Assembly: GCA_019310965.1 (NCBI GenBank)
Contig: JAFDDG010000012.1
Location: 24,076 to 88,075, forward strand
Origin: Deltaproteobacteria bacterium
GTDB lineage: Bacteria; Myxococcota_A; UBA9160; SMWR01
Reading direction: 5' to 3'
DNA length: 64,000 bases
Shown here: positions 62,846 to 64,000 of the stretch, piece after piece
Position numbering within the stretch: position 1 is the stretch's first letter
Layout of the letters: each line of letters opens with the position of its first letter
The notes under the pieces: model-generated
Seen by the model: only the letters and a program-made list of their open reading frames with translations
Databases searched by the model: none
What the model was told of the DNA's origin: nothing
Translations under genes and position numbers: made by a program

Positions 62846-64000
62846 ATGTCGCGAACGCTGGGTGCGTCCCTGCGCGGGGTCGACGGCACTGCCGTCGAGG
62901 TCGAGGTCCGCATCAGCTCACAGCTGCCGCGAGTCGACGTGGTGGGGCTGCCCGAAGCCGCCGTGCGCGAGAGCGCCGCCCGGGTGCGAGCCGCCATCCA
63001 GACCACCGGCCTGGACTTCCCGCAACGACGCGTCACGGTGAACCTGGCGCCGGCCGAGCAGCGCAAGGGCGGCGCCGCGCTCGATCTGCCGATCGCCATC
63101 GGCATCCTCACTGCCCAGGGCAGCCTCGACGAGCAATGCCTGGCGGCACTCGGATTCTTCGGCGAGCTGGCCCTCGACGGCCGGCTGCGGGCAGTGCGAG
63201 GCGCGCTGGCGCTGTGCCTGGCGCTGCGGGACGCCGGCTGCCGCGAAGTGATCGCGCCCGCATCGGTGGCTGCGCAGGCCGCGTTGGCGCCCGGCGTCAC
63301 GGTGCGCGGGGCGCAGAGCCTCGCGGAGGTGGTGGCGCATCTGTGCAACCAGAGCACCCTGGCGCCGGCGGAGCCACCGCCGCTGCCCGAGACACCGGTC
63401 GCCGGCCCGGACCTCGCCGACGTCCGCGGGCAGGAGCACGCCAAGCGCGCCCTCGAGATCGCCGCCTGCGGCGGGCACGCGTTGCTGCTGCGTGGGGCGC
63501 CCGGCTGCGGCAAGACCATGCTGGCCGCGCGGCTGCCCGGGCTGTTGCCGCCGCTCGGGTTCGAGGAGGCGCTCGAGGTGACGCGCATCCACGACGCGGC
63601 AGGCCAGCTGCACGACCGCGAGTCCATCGTGCCGACGCGCCCGTTCCGCGCGCCGCACCACACGGCCAGCTCGGCGGGCCTGCTCGGTGGCGGCCAGCCG
63701 CCGCGGCCGGGCGAGGTCTCGCTCGCCCACCGCGGCGTACTCTTCCTCGACGAGCTGCCGGAGTTCGGCCGACGCAGCCTCGACGCCCTGCGGCAGGTAC
63801 TCGAAGAGCGCCGCATCGTGCTGGCCCGCGCGCGCCACAGCTGTGTCTTCCCTGCGAACTTCCAGCTGGTGACGGCCGCCAACCCCTGCAAATGCGGCTG
63901 GCACGGCAGCGGCGTGCGCGACTGCCGCTGCGACGACGACGCCGTGGCACGTTATGCGGCGCGCATTTCCGGGCCGCTGCTGGACCGCATCGATCTGCAC
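62846..64000 (+). CDS. comM: ComM/YifB family AAA+ ATPase (partial, runs off window)
   Basis: ComM is a Mg-chelatase-like helicase that drives branch migration during natural transformation. The first 385 codons are present and still open at the window end. The ChlI N-terminal domain has VDVVGLPEAAVRESAARVRAAI, VNLAPAEQRKGGAALDLPIAIGIL and FFGELALDGRLRAVRGAL. It is followed by DVRGQEHAKRALEIAACGGHALLLRGAPGCGKTMLA (Walker A), RPFRAPHHTASSAGLLGGG, GVLFLDELPEF (Walker B) and ANPCKCGWHG. ATG 62846 has GGAG before it. The antisense ORFs listed here are shadows. Confidence 0.95.
   Translation, partial: MSRTLGASLRGVDGTAVEVEVRISSQLPRVDVVGLPEAAVRESAARVRAAIQTTGLDFPQRRVTVNLAPAEQRKGGAALDLPIAIGILTAQGSLDEQCLAALGFFGELALDGRLRAVRGALALCLALRDAGCREVIAPASVAAQAALAPGVTVRGAQSLAEVVAHLCNQSTLAPAEPPPLPETPVAGPDLADVRGQEHAKRALEIAACGGHALLLRGAPGCGKTMLAARLPGLLPPLGFEEALEVTRIHDAAGQLHDRESIVPTRPFRAPHHTASSAGLLGGGQPPRPGEVSLAHRGVLFLDELPEFGRRSLDALRQVLEERRIVLARARHSCVFPANFQLVTAANPCKCGWHGSGVRDCRCDDDAVARYAARISGPLLDRIDLH

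Noticed and set aside
62791-63891. 366-aa minus-strand ORF at the window end
   Set aside because: It is antisense to the partial comM gene, which has full Walker motifs on the plus strand.

Overview
The window is high-GC (roughly two-thirds G+C), densely coded chromosomal DNA from a Gram-negative bacterium with an outer membrane. LolA, Lgt, several lipobox proteins, MltG, MreB, periplasmic proteins and FtsK all point that way. The mix is most like a deltaproteobacterial-type lineage (Myxococcota, Desulfobacterota or Binatota-like): a PilZ protein of the kind common in myxobacteria, class II ribonucleotide reductase, an F420:NADP oxidoreductase, ETF:quinone oxidoreductase and a methylsuccinyl-CoA dehydrogenase-like enzyme. 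This placement is inference. I saw no rRNA or tRNA gene, insertion sequence, phage gene or CRISPR array.

Layout. 0-3.7 kb (minus): pgpA-cinA-thpR-recA operon. 3.9-7.4 kb (plus): a secreted beta-helix protein, ruvX-mltG, DUF427 and a lipoprotein. 7.5-9.9 kb (minus): an MBL hydrolase with alkylsulfatase-type dimerisation region and mreB. 10.1-17.2 kb (minus): a complete Pup-proteasome operon read as mpa-dop-pup-prcB-prcA-pafA, followed by a small membrane/coiled-coil protein. 17.9-21.1 kb (minus): ftsK-lolA. 21.5-27.8 kb: ssb, PilZ, radC, and an overlapping hydrolase-moaC-ECF sigma-anti-sigma-periplasmic protein operon, then a lytic transglycosylase. 28-35.9 kb: histidine kinase-lgt, an MFS exporter, ETF-QO, an inositol-phosphatase family enzyme and a small secreted protein. 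36-39.4 kb: nrdJ with a long leader and NrdR-like boxes. 39.4-47.3 kb: F420:NADP oxidoreductase, DUF971, Nudix, YdjC deacetylase, cupredoxin, Mcd-like dehydrogenase, AI-2E-family permease and M18 peptidase. 47.4-54.3 kb: murQ, mutS2, a lipoprotein, a FAD oxidoreductase, a MtnX-like phosphatase and homocysteine methyltransferase. 54.6-58.4 kb (minus): NRDE protein, Cys-rich protein, folC, MFS. 58.7-62.6 kb: a lipoprotein with Ca-binding-type repeats, a VWA protein and an M28-fold lipoprotein lacking several metal ligands. 62.8-64.0 kb: the start of comM.

The most notable system is the Pup-proteasome locus. Pup ends in Gly-Gly-Gln, so it needs deamidation by Dop before PafA can ligate it. The beta subunit keeps Thr1/Asp17/Lys33, and the ATPase ends in the GQYL tail that docks on the 20S core. 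All parts sit in one closely spaced operon next to Gram-negative envelope genes. Three parts look unusual: a Pup of up to 86 residues with an extra N-terminal segment, a roughly 345-nt leader before mpa, and a membrane-anchored coiled-coil protein at the operon end. Other points worth following are the metal-ligand-depleted M28 lipoprotein, the NrdR-like control of nrdJ, a palindrome between divergent fno and DUF971 genes, a sigma-54-like promoter with no gene behind it, and small interspersed repeats.
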